DNA of 64,000 bases from [Actinomadura] parvosata subsp. kistnae (lineage in GTDB: Bacteria > Actinomycetota > Actinomycetes > Streptosporangiales > Streptosporangiaceae), in contig NZ_OOHJ01000018.1 in NCBI RefSeq assembly GCF_900323885.1, positions 2,033,001 through 2,097,000 of the forward strand, given 5' to 3'. Shown piece after piece: positions 41,110 to 50,751 of the stretch (the first letter of the stretch is position 1; the number at the start of each line of letters is the position of its first letter). The notes beneath the pieces are model-generated. The model was not told the origin of the DNA. It saw only the letters and a list, made by a program, of their open reading frames with translations, and did no database searches. The translations under genes and the position numbers were made by a program.

Positions 41110-43002
41110 TCACGAGTCCTCTTCGTCGTCGTCCCAGTCGTCGTCCTCGTCGTCCCACAGGTCGCTGGACTCCAAGGGGTGCTCGGCGTCGATGAGGGAG
41201 TCGTCCACGTCGCGGCGCCAGGCGTGGCTGTCGTCGGGGTCGGCCCACATCAGCTCGGTGATCCTCGGGACGGGGATGGTGGCCTGGCGGTGGTCGACCA
41301 TCCAGGAGTTGCGGAAGAAGTCGAAGCTGAGGTGGCGGCAGCCGTTGGACTCGTGGTGGATGATCGGCGGGACGAGGAGTTGCTGCACGCCGACCCGGGC
41401 GGCGGTGACGACGTAGTCCTCGGGGATGGATTCGTCGTTCCAGCAGGCGGCGAAGTTGACCGGGGTGAGGGCGTGCTTGCCGAGCACGTGGATGAGGTCG
41501 CCGTCGATGACGAAGCGGTCCGGGTCGAGGGCCACGTCCTCGCCGAGCATGAGGATGGGGGCGGGCAGGATGTGGGCCTTGGCGAACGACTGCGCGTCCT
41601 CGTAGAGCTTGATGACGTCGTCGAAGCGGGTGGGGTCGAAGCGGCCGGAGGAGTGGAACGGGCAGCAGTTGGCGCCGTCGGGGCGCTCCGGGTCGGGGAA
41701 GAAGGCGGATTTGTCCACTTGGGTCGTGACCGAGAGGGTGGGGTGCTGGTCTCGGAGGAAGTCCGGGATCCACGCGGCGTCGTCGGCCTCGATGACCTCC
41801 GTCCGGCACAGGGCGCGGAACGGGGTGTCGCCGAGCTTGCAGTTGAAGTAGTCGAGCAGGGTGACGGCCGCGCACTCGGCCGCCGGCAGGGCGTCGGTCG
41901 CGGGGAACCAGAAGTCGTAGCCGTTGGTGACAAAGTGCAGGCCGCGGAACTCCTTGTGCACGAACGTCTCGCGGGCCGGGCCGTCGCCAAGGCCGCTCCA
42001 GTGGGCGGCGGCGACCTGGTTGTAGTACGCGTCGGCGTGCCGGGCCAGCTCGGGCGCGAACACGCTCTCGCCGGTCAGGTAGCACGCCTTGCTGAACAGC
42101 GCGCCGATCTCCGGCTGCTCGGTGACCTCGCCGGCGGCGAAGACGAGCTCGGTGCGCAGGAACACCTTGCGGCCGTCGCGGTAGGGGGCGCCCTCGTGCT
42201 CGTACCGCTGGTCGAAGATGACGCACGTGAACGGGCCGATCTCGGCGAGCGCGGCGCCGCCGGCCAGGTCCAGCGCGGGTGAGCCGGTGCCGCCGGTCAC
42301 GTACAGGAGCAGCGTGTAGCGGGAGATGTGCCCGCGCGCGGCGTCGTAGTACGGGGTGTCGCGGTGCAGGTGGAAGTTCGCGTCGCCGGGCTCGAAGGCG
42401 TTGCACCGGAACACCGGGTTCACGTGCGAGAAGCCCTCCGCCACGGACGGCGGCAGCGCGTCGGCGACGGCCGCGGTCAGCGCCTCGGCGAGGAGCGCCG
42501 AGTGGAAGATGAAGCGTTCGCCGCCCCGGGAGGCGGCGTTCAGCGGCGGCACGTACAGGCCGAGCGCGTCCAGCCGGGCCAGCCGGTCGCGGGCCTGCTC
42601 GGGCAGGCGCAGTGTGTACGAGAGCACGCCTTCCGCGTGCTCGGTGGCCCCGTCGAGCTCCATCTCCAGCGGGACGCTCTCGAAGAGGCGGTCCAGCGGG
42701 ACGATGTTCTCGAACGTGCGGAACGACAGCTCGTGCGGGTCCGCGAACACCGCCGCCAGGTACGGCGCCTGCGCGCTGGGCCGGGCGAACAGCTCCCGCA
42801 CCCGCTCGTCGATGAGCTCGGCGTCGATGAAGCGCACGGCCTTGAACCGGGCCGTCGGATGCCAGCAGACGTCCAGCCCGTCGACCGTCGCGGCGGGGGC
42901 GGCGTCGGCCGCGTCCACCTCCGCGCGGTAGCGGGCGACCTCCTCGGCGGAGGCGTCCCCGGCCGACAGGACGAAGAAGCGGTCCCGAAGTTCGATGCTC
43001 AC
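41110..43002 (-). CDS. 2-oxoglutarate/Fe(II) oxygenase-domain protein with acidic tail
   Basis: 630 residues from GTG 43002 (GGAGGT 4 bp upstream, GTGA overlap with the LRR gene). A prolyl-hydroxylase-like double-stranded helix lies near residues ~215-310: NFHLHRDTPYYDA (HxD), LLLYVTGGTG, and YEHEGAPYRDGRKVFLRTEL (distal His and the basic residue for 2OG). The 300-residue C-terminal part contains a Cys pair (GANCCPFHSSGRF) and several His clusters but no domain I recognise. It ends in a run of Asp/Glu/Trp. Likely a protein or metabolite hydroxylase; no substrate evident. Confidence 0.75.
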   Translation of the reverse strand: MSIELRDRFFVLSAGDASAEEVARYRAEVDAADAAPAATVDGLDVCWHPTARFKAVRFIDAELIDERVRELFARPSAQAPYLAAVFADPHELSFRTFENIVPLDRLFESVPLEMELDGATEHAEGVLSYTLRLPEQARDRLARLDALGLYVPPLNAASRGGERFIFHSALLAEALTAAVADALPPSVAEGFSHVNPVFRCNAFEPGDANFHLHRDTPYYDAARGHISRYTLLLYVTGGTGSPALDLAGGAALAEIGPFTCVIFDQRYEHEGAPYRDGRKVFLRTELVFAAGEVTEQPEIGALFSKACYLTGESVFAPELARHADAYYNQVAAAHWSGLGDGPARETFVHKEFRGLHFVTNGYDFWFPATDALPAAECAAVTLLDYFNCKLGDTPFRALCRTEVIEADDAAWIPDFLRDQHPTLSVTTQVDKSAFFPDPERPDGANCCPFHSSGRFDPTRFDDVIKLYEDAQSFAKAHILPAPILMLGEDVALDPDRFVIDGDLIHVLGKHALTPVNFAACWNDESIPEDYVVTAARVGVQQLLVPPIIHHESNGCRHLSFDFFRNSWMVDHRQATIPVPRITELMWADPDDSHAWRRDVDDSLIDAEHPLESSDLWDDEDDDWDDDEEDS

Positions 43003-43931
43003 ACGCACCTCCACATGCTCCGCAGCCCCGGCGGAAGATTCGCGGCCTGTGCCAGTTCCCGGACGCCGTCCTCGCCCACGTCGGAGTCGTACAGCCACAA
43101 CCGGGTGAGGGAGCCGGCGAACGGGGCGGCGAGCAGGGCCCGCGCGCCCGCCTCGCCGAGGTCGTTGTACCGCAGGTCCAGCTCGGTCAGCTCGGCGAGC
43201 CGGTGCAGGGAGCGCACGCCGTCGGCGGTCAGCCTGTTGCGTTGCAGGTGCAGGCGGCGCAGCCCGGCGAGCTGGGGGCGGGCCGTCAGCGCCGCGAGGC
43301 CGGTGTCGGCGACGCGGCAGTAGCGCAGGTCGAGTGCCCGCAGCCGGTCCGAGACGAACAGGCCGGCGAGGAATTCCGCGCCGTCGAAGCCGACGCTGAG
43401 GTAGGACAGGTCGAGCTCGGTGAGCCGGCCGAGGTCGAGCCCGGCCAGGGCCCGCACGTCGAGGCGGCCCGGGCGCGGCGCGCCACGGTCGACCGCGAGG
43501 TCCCACCCGTCCTCGTCCTCCTCGTCCCAGTCCTCTTCCCACTCCTCGTCGTCATCGTCATCGTCCGCCGCGTTGGAGGTGAGCCTGAGCGTGGTGACGA
43601 ACGGGGCGCGCAGCACCTGCTCCACGACCTCGCGGACGTCGTCCGACCAGGTGACGGCCACCTCCGTGGCGAAGCCGTAGCGCCGGGAGCGCACGCGTGC
43701 CGCGCCCGGCAGCCCGTCGTCCCACCGGTCCTCGTGCTCCGCCACGAGGTCGGCGATCTCGCGCTCCAGCGCGGGGCGGTCGGCGGGGCGAGTGCGGGGC
43801 AGGCGCTGCTCCAGGCGGATCAGCGTGCCTCGGGCGTCGCCCCGCTCCAGCAGCCGGTCACTGTACGCGTGCCAGGCGGTGAGGTCGTCGGGATGCGCCC
43901 GTAGTGCTTCCTCGATGGCCATGACTTCCAT
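42999..43931 (-). CDS. TIGR02996-type leucine-rich-repeat protein
   Basis: 310 residues. The N-terminus AIEEALRAHPDDLTAWHAYSDRLLERGD is the TIGR02996 repeat-companion domain. In the middle is an acidic insert (ADDDDDDEEWEEDWDEEDED). The C-terminal half is leucine-rich repeats of the RNase-inhibitor type (LTELDLSYLSVGF, LRALDLRYCRVADTGL, LRRLHLQRNRLTADGV, LTELDLRYNDLGEAGA). TACATT seven bp before ATG 43931 suggests a leaderless transcript; ATG 43922 is an alternative start. Co-translated with the 2OG oxygenase, so it probably presents a protein partner to it. Confidence 0.85.
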   Translation of the reverse strand: MEVMAIEEALRAHPDDLTAWHAYSDRLLERGDARGTLIRLEQRLPRTRPADRPALEREIADLVAEHEDRWDDGLPGAARVRSRRYGFATEVAVTWSDDVREVVEQVLRAPFVTTLRLTSNAADDDDDDEEWEEDWDEEDEDGWDLAVDRGAPRPGRLDVRALAGLDLGRLTELDLSYLSVGFDGAEFLAGLFVSDRLRALDLRYCRVADTGLAALTARPQLAGLRRLHLQRNRLTADGVRSLHRLAELTELDLRYNDLGEAGARALLAAPFAGSLTRLWLYDSDVGEDGVRELAQAANLPPGLRSMWRCV

Positions 43932-43943
43932 TCGAACGAATGT
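43918..43943 (-). promoter_or_regulatory. inverted repeat at the LRR gene start
   Basis: CATTCG-TT-CGAATG overlaps the -10-like TACATT and the start codon of the LRR gene. It is a short but perfect 6-2-6 palindrome at a point where binding would block initiation. Confidence 0.4.
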
Positions 43944-44072
43944 ACGAAATATACTCGACATGTCAAGACAAAGTCCCGATAAGCTACCGCCGAAATGACC
44001 TTGGCCGCAGGCGTTTCGCCCAGAACGAGCGCCCGATCGCACGGGTCACGCACGACATGGGAGGTCCCCGCT

Positions 44073-45113
44073 GTGAACACACCGCTGGTGGAGGAGGAGC
44101 AGGCGTTCGAGGCCGCCGCCCGCGCCCGTTACCAGGAGATCGGGGTGCCCTTTCCCGACCGCGTGGTGCGGGTGTCCTCGCCGCTGGCCGGTACGTTCGC
44201 GGCGCCGATCGCCGCCTGCCTGGCCACCGGGCATCGTAACCGGCGCGTGCTGGACTCGGTCCTCCGCGCGGTGGACGACACGGCCGGCGAGCGGATCGGC
44301 CGGGCCGTGCGCGACGCCGTCGAGGCCGCGACCGCGGGCCCGGCCAGGGGCTCGGTGCACGGCGCCGCGGCGACCGCCCTGCACGCCGACCTGCCGGCGG
44401 CCAGGGGCCGGGCGAAACGCGACGACCTGTGGGACACCGTGAACGAGGCCGTGGACGCGGACCTGCGGGCGGCGGTGGAGGCGGCCGTCGGCGGGGCGCG
44501 GCAGGACACCATCCGCGGCGAGATCCGCCGGCTGTGGCGGGCCCGCCTGCCTGCCGCCGGCGTCTGGTGGTGGTGGCCGTTCCGCGACTTCGTCCTGTTC
44601 TGCCCGCCTCCGAGCGACGTGCACCGGGAGCCGGCCGGCGAGGATGAGACGGCCAGGCCGCGCCTCCATCGCGCCGACGGCCCCGCGGTCGCCTGGGAGG
44701 ACGGGTTCGGGCTGTGCTTCTGGCGCGGCACGCACGTCCCCCGTGCCGTCGTCGACGACACGCTCACCGCCGACGAGATCATCCGCGAGCCCAACGCCGA
44801 GATCCGCCGCTGCGCCATCGAACGCCGCGGCTGGGACCGCTTCGTCATCGAGGCCCGCCTCGACCAGATCGGCCCCGCCGTGCCCGACCCCGGCAACCCC
44901 GGCCAGACGCTCACCCTGCACGACGTGCCCCCGGGCGTCTACCCCACGAACGTGCGGGTCCTGCTGTGCACGAACGGCACCGTCGAGCGGGACGGCACCC
45001 GCCGCCGCTTCGGCCTCACCGTCCCCGCCGCCTGCACCGACCCCATCGAGGCCGCCGCCTGGACCTACGGCCTCACCCCCGCCCAGTACGCCCAGGCCCA
45101 GCGCCGATCCTGA
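44073..45113 (+). CDS. DUF6745-like protein
   Basis: 346 residues from GTG 44073 (GGGAGG 8 bp upstream). The C-terminal half RLHRADGPAVAWEDGFGLCF, WRGTHVPRAV and EPNAEIRRCAIERRGWDRFV is characteristic of DUF6745 proteins, common in actinobacteria and often near repeat-type proteins. No catalytic motif is known to me. It is the first of two genes, divergent from the LRR/oxygenase pair across 141 bp. Confidence 0.75.
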   Translation: MNTPLVEEEQAFEAAARARYQEIGVPFPDRVVRVSSPLAGTFAAPIAACLATGHRNRRVLDSVLRAVDDTAGERIGRAVRDAVEAATAGPARGSVHGAAATALHADLPAARGRAKRDDLWDTVNEAVDADLRAAVEAAVGGARQDTIRGEIRRLWRARLPAAGVWWWWPFRDFVLFCPPPSDVHREPAGEDETARPRLHRADGPAVAWEDGFGLCFWRGTHVPRAVVDDTLTADEIIREPNAEIRRCAIERRGWDRFVIEARLDQIGPAVPDPGNPGQTLTLHDVPPGVYPTNVRVLLCTNGTVERDGTRRRFGLTVPAACTDPIEAAAWTYGLTPAQYAQAQRRS

Positions 45114-45136
45114 CCCCCAAAGGAGCCCTTCACCCG

Positions 45137-45541
45137 ATGCTCACCATCGAACAGGCCATCGCCACCTTCGGCGTCACCGTGGACGAGCACCTCGACCGGC
45201 AGGCCGAGATCCCCGTGCTGTCCGGGCTGCAGTTCCAGGGCGACGTGGCCGTGGTGCCGGTCACCGCGTCGCCGGCCCGTACCCCGATCCCCGCCGAGGG
45301 CGTGCCGGTGGTGCGCGGCCAGGCCCAGGCCAACACGCATCTCCTGGTCGCGACCGGGCCCGCGTTCTTCACCCCCGACCGGTCCGGGCGCGCGCTGACG
45401 CTCGGCGTGCTGACCGTCGAGGAGGGCGCGACCGCGTACCTGGCGCATCCGGAGCACGCCTACGCCGGCATCGCGCCCGGCACGTACGAGCTGCGCCGGC
45501 AGCGCGAGCAGGCGGACCAGACGCGGCTCGTCGCCGACTGA
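45137..45541 (+). CDS. hypothetical companion of the DUF6745 protein
   Basis: 134 residues, ATG 45137 with AAAGGAG upstream. A beta-rich look (GDVAVVPVTASPARTPIPAE, LTLGVLTVEEGATAYLAHPE, GIAPGTYELRRQRE) with no recognisable motif and no signal peptide. It lies 23 bp after the DUF6745 gene and is probably co-transcribed with it. Confidence 0.7.
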   Translation: MLTIEQAIATFGVTVDEHLDRQAEIPVLSGLQFQGDVAVVPVTASPARTPIPAEGVPVVRGQAQANTHLLVATGPAFFTPDRSGRALTLGVLTVEEGATAYLAHPEHAYAGIAPGTYELRRQREQADQTRLVAD

Positions 45542-45661
45542 GAGCAAGCGACCCGGCGACAGCCCTCCTTGACCGCGCCTCTTGACCGATCCTTCCGGCC
45601 GACGTATGCACGCCGTAGCGAAGATCCCGAGTCGAGCGCGATCTCCCGGAGGGAAGCCCCG

Positions 45662-48600
45662 ATGTCACCTGACGCCCCTGGCTCGTTGCCCCGCCCGACC
45701 CGCCGGACCGTTCTGGCGGGCGGTGCCGGCGCCGCCCTCGCCGCCGCGCTCGCGCCCGCCACGGCCCCGCCGGCGAGGGCCGCGGCGGCGGGCAGGACGA
45801 CCGTCGCGACCGGCACGGACTTCGCCGTCGCCCCCTCCCCCGACGGCCGCCGGCTGGCGCTCGACCTGCTCGGCGTCCTGTGGGTGTGCTCGGCCTCCGG
45901 TGGCACGGCGCGCCGGCTCACCAGCGACCTGTACGACATCGCGCAGCCCGACTGGTCCCCCGACGGCTCCACGATCGTGTTCCAGTCGTACCGCGACGGC
46001 GTCTTCAACCTGTGGACGATCCGCCCCGACGGCTCCGCGATCAAGCAGCTCACCACGGGCCCGTTCGACCATCGCGAGCCCCGCTACAGCCCGGACGGCC
46101 GCACGATCGCGTACTCCTCCGACAGCGGCGGCAGCTACGGCATCCACCTGCTCGACGTGGCCACCGGGGCGTCGCGCGCGCTGACGGACACGGCGGTGGA
46201 GGAGTACGAGCCGGCCTGGTCGCCCGACGGCGCCAAGGTGGCGTTCGTCGTGGCCGACACCAGGATCGACGTGGTGGACGTGGCCACCGGCGCGCGCGAG
46301 ACCGCCGTCACGGTGCCCGCCGGGCAGGTGATCCACCAGCCGTCCTGGCTGCCGAACGGCACCGACCTCGCCTATCACCTGTTCCGGGCGGGCCAGAACG
46401 AGCTCGTCAGCACGTCCGGCACGCTGGTCACGGGCGAGGAGGTCTTCCCGTTCCGCGCCCGGTTCGCCCCGGACGGGCGCTATTTCTACACCGCGTCGGG
46501 CACCGTCCGCACCCGCCGGCTGGGGTCGGCGGCGGCAGGGACGGTCGGGTTCACCGCGGCGCTGACCACGACGACGCCGAAGTACACGAAGCGGGTGCGG
46601 GTGTTCGACGCGCCCGGCTCGTTCCCCGTGGCCGGGATCGGCAGCCCGGCCGTCTCGCCGGACGGGTCCACGGTCGCCTTCCGCGCGCTGAACGACATCT
46701 ACCTGATGCGGATCGGCGAGGCTCCCCGGCCGCTCTTCCGTGACCGCTGGTGGAAGGCCGACCCGGACTTCTCGCCGGACGGGCGGCGGCTGGCGTTCGT
46801 CACCGACCGTACGGGAACGCTGAACATCTGGGTGCGCGACCTGGACACCGGCGCCGACCGGCAGCTCACCCACCTCACGGACTCGGCGGCCCTGTCGGTC
46901 CGGTGGTCCCCGGACGGCGGGGAGATCGCCTACCTCGACCAGGACGGCGCCCTCTGGGTCCTGGACGTGGCCACCGGCGAGGTCCAGAAGATCTTCAACG
47001 CGACGTTCGAGCCGGGCCGGCCCACCTGGTCGCCGGACGGCAGGACGATCGCGCTGGCCGCCGTGGTGCCGTACTCGCGGCGCTACCGCGAGGGCCTGTC
47101 GAAGATCCTTCTGGTGGACCGGGCGACGGGCGCGGGCACGTACGTCGATCCGGCGCCGCACCGCTCGTTGCAGACGCGCGGCGACGACGGCCCCGTCTGG
47201 TCGCCGGACGGCACCATGCTCGCCTTCGCCATGGAGTCGGTGCTGTGGGTCCTGCCCGTGGACGGCACCGGGCGGCCGGCGGGCCGCGCCCGCCAGGTGA
47301 CCCGCGAGGTGTCGGACGCGCCCGTCTGGGCGGGCGGCTCAAGCACCCTCCTCTACCTGAACGGCGGGCGGCTGCGCACCGTGCGCGTGGACGGCACCGC
47401 GACCCGCACCGTCCCGCACCGCCTGACCTGGCGCAACGACCCCGGCCCCGAGCAGGTGGTGGTCCACGCCGGCCGCATGTGGGACGGCGTCTCCCGGACC
47501 GTCGCCCGCGACGTGGACATCGTCGTGCGCGGCCAGCGGATCGTCGCGGTGGAGCCGCACCGCGACGGGCGGCCCGGCACGCTGATCGACGCCAGTGACC
47601 GGTTCGTCATGCCGGGCCTGATCGACATCCACCACCACCGCGAGATGCAGGGGTACGCCTACGGCTCGCGGCAGGGCCCGCTGTGGCTGGCCCTCGGCGT
47701 CACGACCACGCGCTCGCCGGGCTCACCGGCCTACCACATGGTGGAGGAGCGCGAGTCGGTGCAGTCGGGCGCGCGGCTCGCGCCGCGTTACCTGGCGACC
47801 GGCGAGGCCATCGACGGGCCGCGCATCTACTACAACTTCATGCGCCCGATGTTCGGCCACGACCAGCTCCGCCTGGAGCTGGAGCGGGCCGCCGCCCTCG
47901 ACTACGACCTGATGAAGTGCTACGTGCGGCTGCCGGTCGTCTGGCACAAGGAGGTGATCGACTGGGCCCACCGGCGGGGCAAGCCGGTCACCTCGCACTA
48001 CCACTACCCGGCGATCGCGATGGGCGGCGACCAGACCGAGCACGTGGGGGCGACGAGCCGGTTCGGCTACTCCCGCACGGTCACGAACGTCGGCTCGGCC
48101 TACTCGGACGTCATCGCCATGTTCAACGCGTCGAAGATGGCGCGGACGCCCACGTTGTTCAACTCCAGCGCCCTCTACCGGGAGGACACCTCGCTGGCCG
48201 ACGACGAGCGGGTCCGCCGCCTCTACCCCAACTGGCGGCTGGCGGCGCTCAGAGCCACGGTCGCGACGGCCCAGAACGCGGACCCGGCGGCCATCCAGGT
48301 GACGCTGACGAACCTGGCCAACCAGGTCGCGCAGCTCGCCGCCATGATCCGCGGCGGCGGCGTGGTCACCGCCGGCACCGACGCGCCGATCGACCACGTC
48401 GCGATCAGCCTGCACATGAACCTGCGGGCCATGGTCAAGTACGGCCTCACGCCACTGGAGACGCTCACCTGCGCGACCAGCACGTCCGGCGCCTACCTCG
48501 GCCTGCCGCTGGGCAGGATCGGCAAGGGCATGTACGCGGACCTGGCCATCGTCGACGGCGACCCGCTGGCCCGCATCGAGGACGCGGCCAAGGTCACCGC

Positions 48601-48793
48601 CGTCCTCGTCGGCGGCCGGCACCACACGGTCGAGCAGCTCCTCGCGCCGTACCCGTCGGCCGCCACGACCGCCCAGGCCCCCGCCAACAAGGTCAAGGAG
48701 CCGCTGCCCGCCCACGCGAGCACCGCCGGCTACTGGTGGAACGACCCCGCCGAGCTGGGCAGGGCCCGCGCCTCCTGCTGCGACGACCACTAG
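45662..48793 (+). CDS. Tat-exported TolB-propeller/amidohydrolase
   Basis: 1043 residues from ATG 45662 (GGAGGGAAG upstream). The Tat signal is TRRTVLAGGAGAALAAALAP. Residues ~50-600 are TolB/WD40-like blades, each with a SPDG-type turn (DWSPDGSTIVF, YSPDGRTIAYSS, DFSPDGRRLAFVTD, WSPDGGEIAYLD). Residues ~620-1010 are an amidohydrolase: MPGLIDIHHHREM (metal-binding His), SHYHYPAI, TAGTDAPIDH and the closing GKGMYADLAIVDGDPLARIE. This fusion is known in a secreted dipeptidase/imidazolonepropionase-like group; the substrate is unknown. Confidence 0.88.
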   Translation: MSPDAPGSLPRPTRRTVLAGGAGAALAAALAPATAPPARAAAAGRTTVATGTDFAVAPSPDGRRLALDLLGVLWVCSASGGTARRLTSDLYDIAQPDWSPDGSTIVFQSYRDGVFNLWTIRPDGSAIKQLTTGPFDHREPRYSPDGRTIAYSSDSGGSYGIHLLDVATGASRALTDTAVEEYEPAWSPDGAKVAFVVADTRIDVVDVATGARETAVTVPAGQVIHQPSWLPNGTDLAYHLFRAGQNELVSTSGTLVTGEEVFPFRARFAPDGRYFYTASGTVRTRRLGSAAAGTVGFTAALTTTTPKYTKRVRVFDAPGSFPVAGIGSPAVSPDGSTVAFRALNDIYLMRIGEAPRPLFRDRWWKADPDFSPDGRRLAFVTDRTGTLNIWVRDLDTGADRQLTHLTDSAALSVRWSPDGGEIAYLDQDGALWVLDVATGEVQKIFNATFEPGRPTWSPDGRTIALAAVVPYSRRYREGLSKILLVDRATGAGTYVDPAPHRSLQTRGDDGPVWSPDGTMLAFAMESVLWVLPVDGTGRPAGRARQVTREVSDAPVWAGGSSTLLYLNGGRLRTVRVDGTATRTVPHRLTWRNDPGPEQVVVHAGRMWDGVSRTVARDVDIVVRGQRIVAVEPHRDGRPGTLIDASDRFVMPGLIDIHHHREMQGYAYGSRQGPLWLALGVTTTRSPGSPAYHMVEERESVQSGARLAPRYLATGEAIDGPRIYYNFMRPMFGHDQLRLELERAAALDYDLMKCYVRLPVVWHKEVIDWAHRRGKPVTSHYHYPAIAMGGDQTEHVGATSRFGYSRTVTNVGSAYSDVIAMFNASKMARTPTLFNSSALYREDTSLADDERVRRLYPNWRLAALRATVATAQNADPAAIQVTLTNLANQVAQLAAMIRGGGVVTAGTDAPIDHVAISLHMNLRAMVKYGLTPLETLTCATSTSGAYLGLPLGRIGKGMYADLAIVDGDPLARIEDAAKVTAVLVGGRHHTVEQLLAPYPSAATTAQAPANKVKEPLPAHASTAGYWWNDPAELGRARASCCDDH

Positions 48794-49665
48794 GCGGACG
48801 GGGTGACCAGCTCGTCGGCCACCCAGCGAGCGACGCCCTCGGGGAAGGGGGCCGGCAGGCCGAGGACGACGTGGCGGAAGCCGGCGTCCAGCGCCTGGGC
48901 GATCATGTCCCGGGTGGGGGCCGGCCGCTCGTACGAGACCGGCACGTGGATCGAGCGGACGATCGCGGCGGGGTCGCGGCCGATCTCGGCGCAGTAGCGG
49001 TCGAGCAGCGCGCTGCGCTGGACCACGTCGTCGAGGTCGCCGCCCGGGATGTTCCAGATGTCGGCGTGCTCGGCGACCACCCGCAGCGTCGCCGACGCGC
49101 GCCCGCCGATGACGATCGGCGGGTGCGGGCGCTGGACGGGCTTCGGGTTGCCGTACGCCTGGGTGAGCCGGTGGTGGGTGCCGTCGAAGTCGAACGGCTC
49201 GGTCTCCGTCCACAGCCGCTTGATGACGGTGCAGGCCTCGGCCAGGCTCGCCACCGCGTGGGCGGCGTCATGGTACGGCAGGCCGTGCGCGTCGTACTCG
49301 CGGCGGGCCATCGGATGGCCGGGGCGGGAGCCGGCGCCGATGCCGAAGTCGAGCCGGCCGCCGGAGACGATGTCGACGGTGGTGGCGATCTTGGCGAGGA
49401 TCGCGGGCGGCCGGAAGCGGTTGCTGGTCACGAGCACGCCGAGCCGCAGCCGCCGGGTCTGCGCGGCCAGGGCGGACAGCAGCGTCCAGCCCTCGAAGGT
49501 CTGGCCGTCCGGGTCGCCGAAGATCGGCATGAGGTGGTCGAACAGCCAGGCGTGCTCGATCTGCGGCAGTTCGTCGGCCTCGCGCCAGACGCGCAGCACG
49601 TCGTCGTAGCCGACCTGGGAGGGAGCGGTCATGATCCCGAAGCTGGGGCGGGGGTGATGCGGCAT
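48790..49665 (-). CDS. LLM-class F420/flavin-dependent oxidoreductase
   Basis: 291 residues, bacterial-luciferase-like TIM barrel: ADELPQIEHAWLFDHLMPIF, RLRLGVLVTSNRFRPPAILA, VDIVSGGRLDFGIGAGSRPG and PIVIGGRASATLRVVAEHAD. In actinobacteria this class usually uses coenzyme F420. ATG 49665 follows AAAGGGCGATTCTC and lies 13 bp after the aldo/keto reductase, so the two form an operon. Overlaps the amidohydrolase stop by 4 bp. Confidence 0.9.
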   Translation of the reverse strand: MPHHPRPSFGIMTAPSQVGYDDVLRVWREADELPQIEHAWLFDHLMPIFGDPDGQTFEGWTLLSALAAQTRRLRLGVLVTSNRFRPPAILAKIATTVDIVSGGRLDFGIGAGSRPGHPMARREYDAHGLPYHDAAHAVASLAEACTVIKRLWTETEPFDFDGTHHRLTQAYGNPKPVQRPHPPIVIGGRASATLRVVAEHADIWNIPGGDLDDVVQRSALLDRYCAEIGRDPAAIVRSIHVPVSYERPAPTRDMIAQALDAGFRHVVLGLPAPFPEGVARWVADELVTPSA

Positions 49666-49678
49666 GAGAATCGCCCTT

Positions 49679-50698
49679 TCAGCGGCGTCTGAGTGCGGGG
49701 TCGAGGAGGACGGGCGGGGTGTCGAACTTCTCCTGGGGCGCCAGGTCGAGGCCCGGCGCCACGATCTCGTCGATCGCGTCGAGGACGTCGGCGGGCAGCA
49801 CGGTGTCGGCGGCGGCGAGTTGTGAGTGCAGGTGGCCGAGCGTGCGCGGCCCGATGATGGCGCTGGTCACGGCGGGGTGCGCGGTCACGAAGCCGAGCGC
49901 GAGCTGGATCATGGTGAGCCCGGCCGCGTCGGCGACCCCGGCCAGCCGCTCGACCGCGTCGAGCCGGGCGCGGTTGTGCGGCAGGGACAGGTCGAAGCGC
50001 TCGGGCAGGAACGCCGAGCGGTGGGTGGCGACCTCCTGCCCGGCGCGGACCGCGCCCGACAGCCAGCCCGAGGCGAGCGGGCTCCACGCCAGCACGCCGA
50101 GCCCGTACTCCTCGGTCACCGGCAGGACGTGCGCCTCGATCCCGCGCTGCAGGATCGAGTAGCTGGGCTGCTCGGTGACGTACCGGCCGAGACGGTTCTC
50201 CTTGGCGGCCCACTGGGCCTGCACGATGCGGTAGGCGGGGAAGGTGGAGGAGCCGAAGTAGCGGATCTTGCCGGCCCGCTGCAGGTCGGTCAGCGCGGAC
50301 AGCGTCTCCTCGTCGCTGGTGGCCGGGTCCCACCGGTGGAGCTGGTAGAGGTCCACGTGGTCGACGCCGAGGCGGCGCAGGCTGCGCTCCAGCTCGATGG
50401 TCAGCCAGCGGCGCGAGCCGCCCTGGTGGTTGCGCTCCTCGCCCATCGGCATGCCGGCCTTGGTGGCGAGCACGATGTCGTCGCGGCGGCCGGCGATGGC
50501 CTTGCCGACCATCTCCTCCGACTCGCCGGCGCCGTACATGTCGGCGGTGTCGATGAGGTTGACGCCGGCGTCGAGGGCGGCGTCGACGATGGCGGTGGCC
50601 TCATCCTGGGTGGTGCGGCCGATCGCGCCGAAGTTCATGGCGCCGAGCGCGAGGGTGCTGACCCGGACACCGGTACGGCCCAAGGTGCGGTACTGCAT
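49679..50698 (-). CDS. aldo/keto reductase
   Basis: 339 residues. AKR motifs: NLIDTADMYGAGESEEMVGK (catalytic Asp and Tyr), VLATKAGMPMG (Lys) and VDLYQLHRWDP (His), with a C-terminal NADP region TSAIIGPRTLGHLHSQLAAA. ATG 50698 has AGGA 7 bp upstream. First gene of an operon with the LLM enzyme. Two TetR-type operators lie in the gap to the divergent tetR gene. Confidence 0.92.
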   Translation of the reverse strand: MQYRTLGRTGVRVSTLALGAMNFGAIGRTTQDEATAIVDAALDAGVNLIDTADMYGAGESEEMVGKAIAGRRDDIVLATKAGMPMGEERNHQGGSRRWLTIELERSLRRLGVDHVDLYQLHRWDPATSDEETLSALTDLQRAGKIRYFGSSTFPAYRIVQAQWAAKENRLGRYVTEQPSYSILQRGIEAHVLPVTEEYGLGVLAWSPLASGWLSGAVRAGQEVATHRSAFLPERFDLSLPHNRARLDAVERLAGVADAAGLTMIQLALGFVTAHPAVTSAIIGPRTLGHLHSQLAAADTVLPADVLDAIDEIVAPGLDLAPQEKFDTPPVLLDPALRRR

Positions 50699-50751
50699 GA
50701 GGGGTTCCTGACGTAGGAGGAAACGATGCGGCTCTGGCATCATGGATAAGC

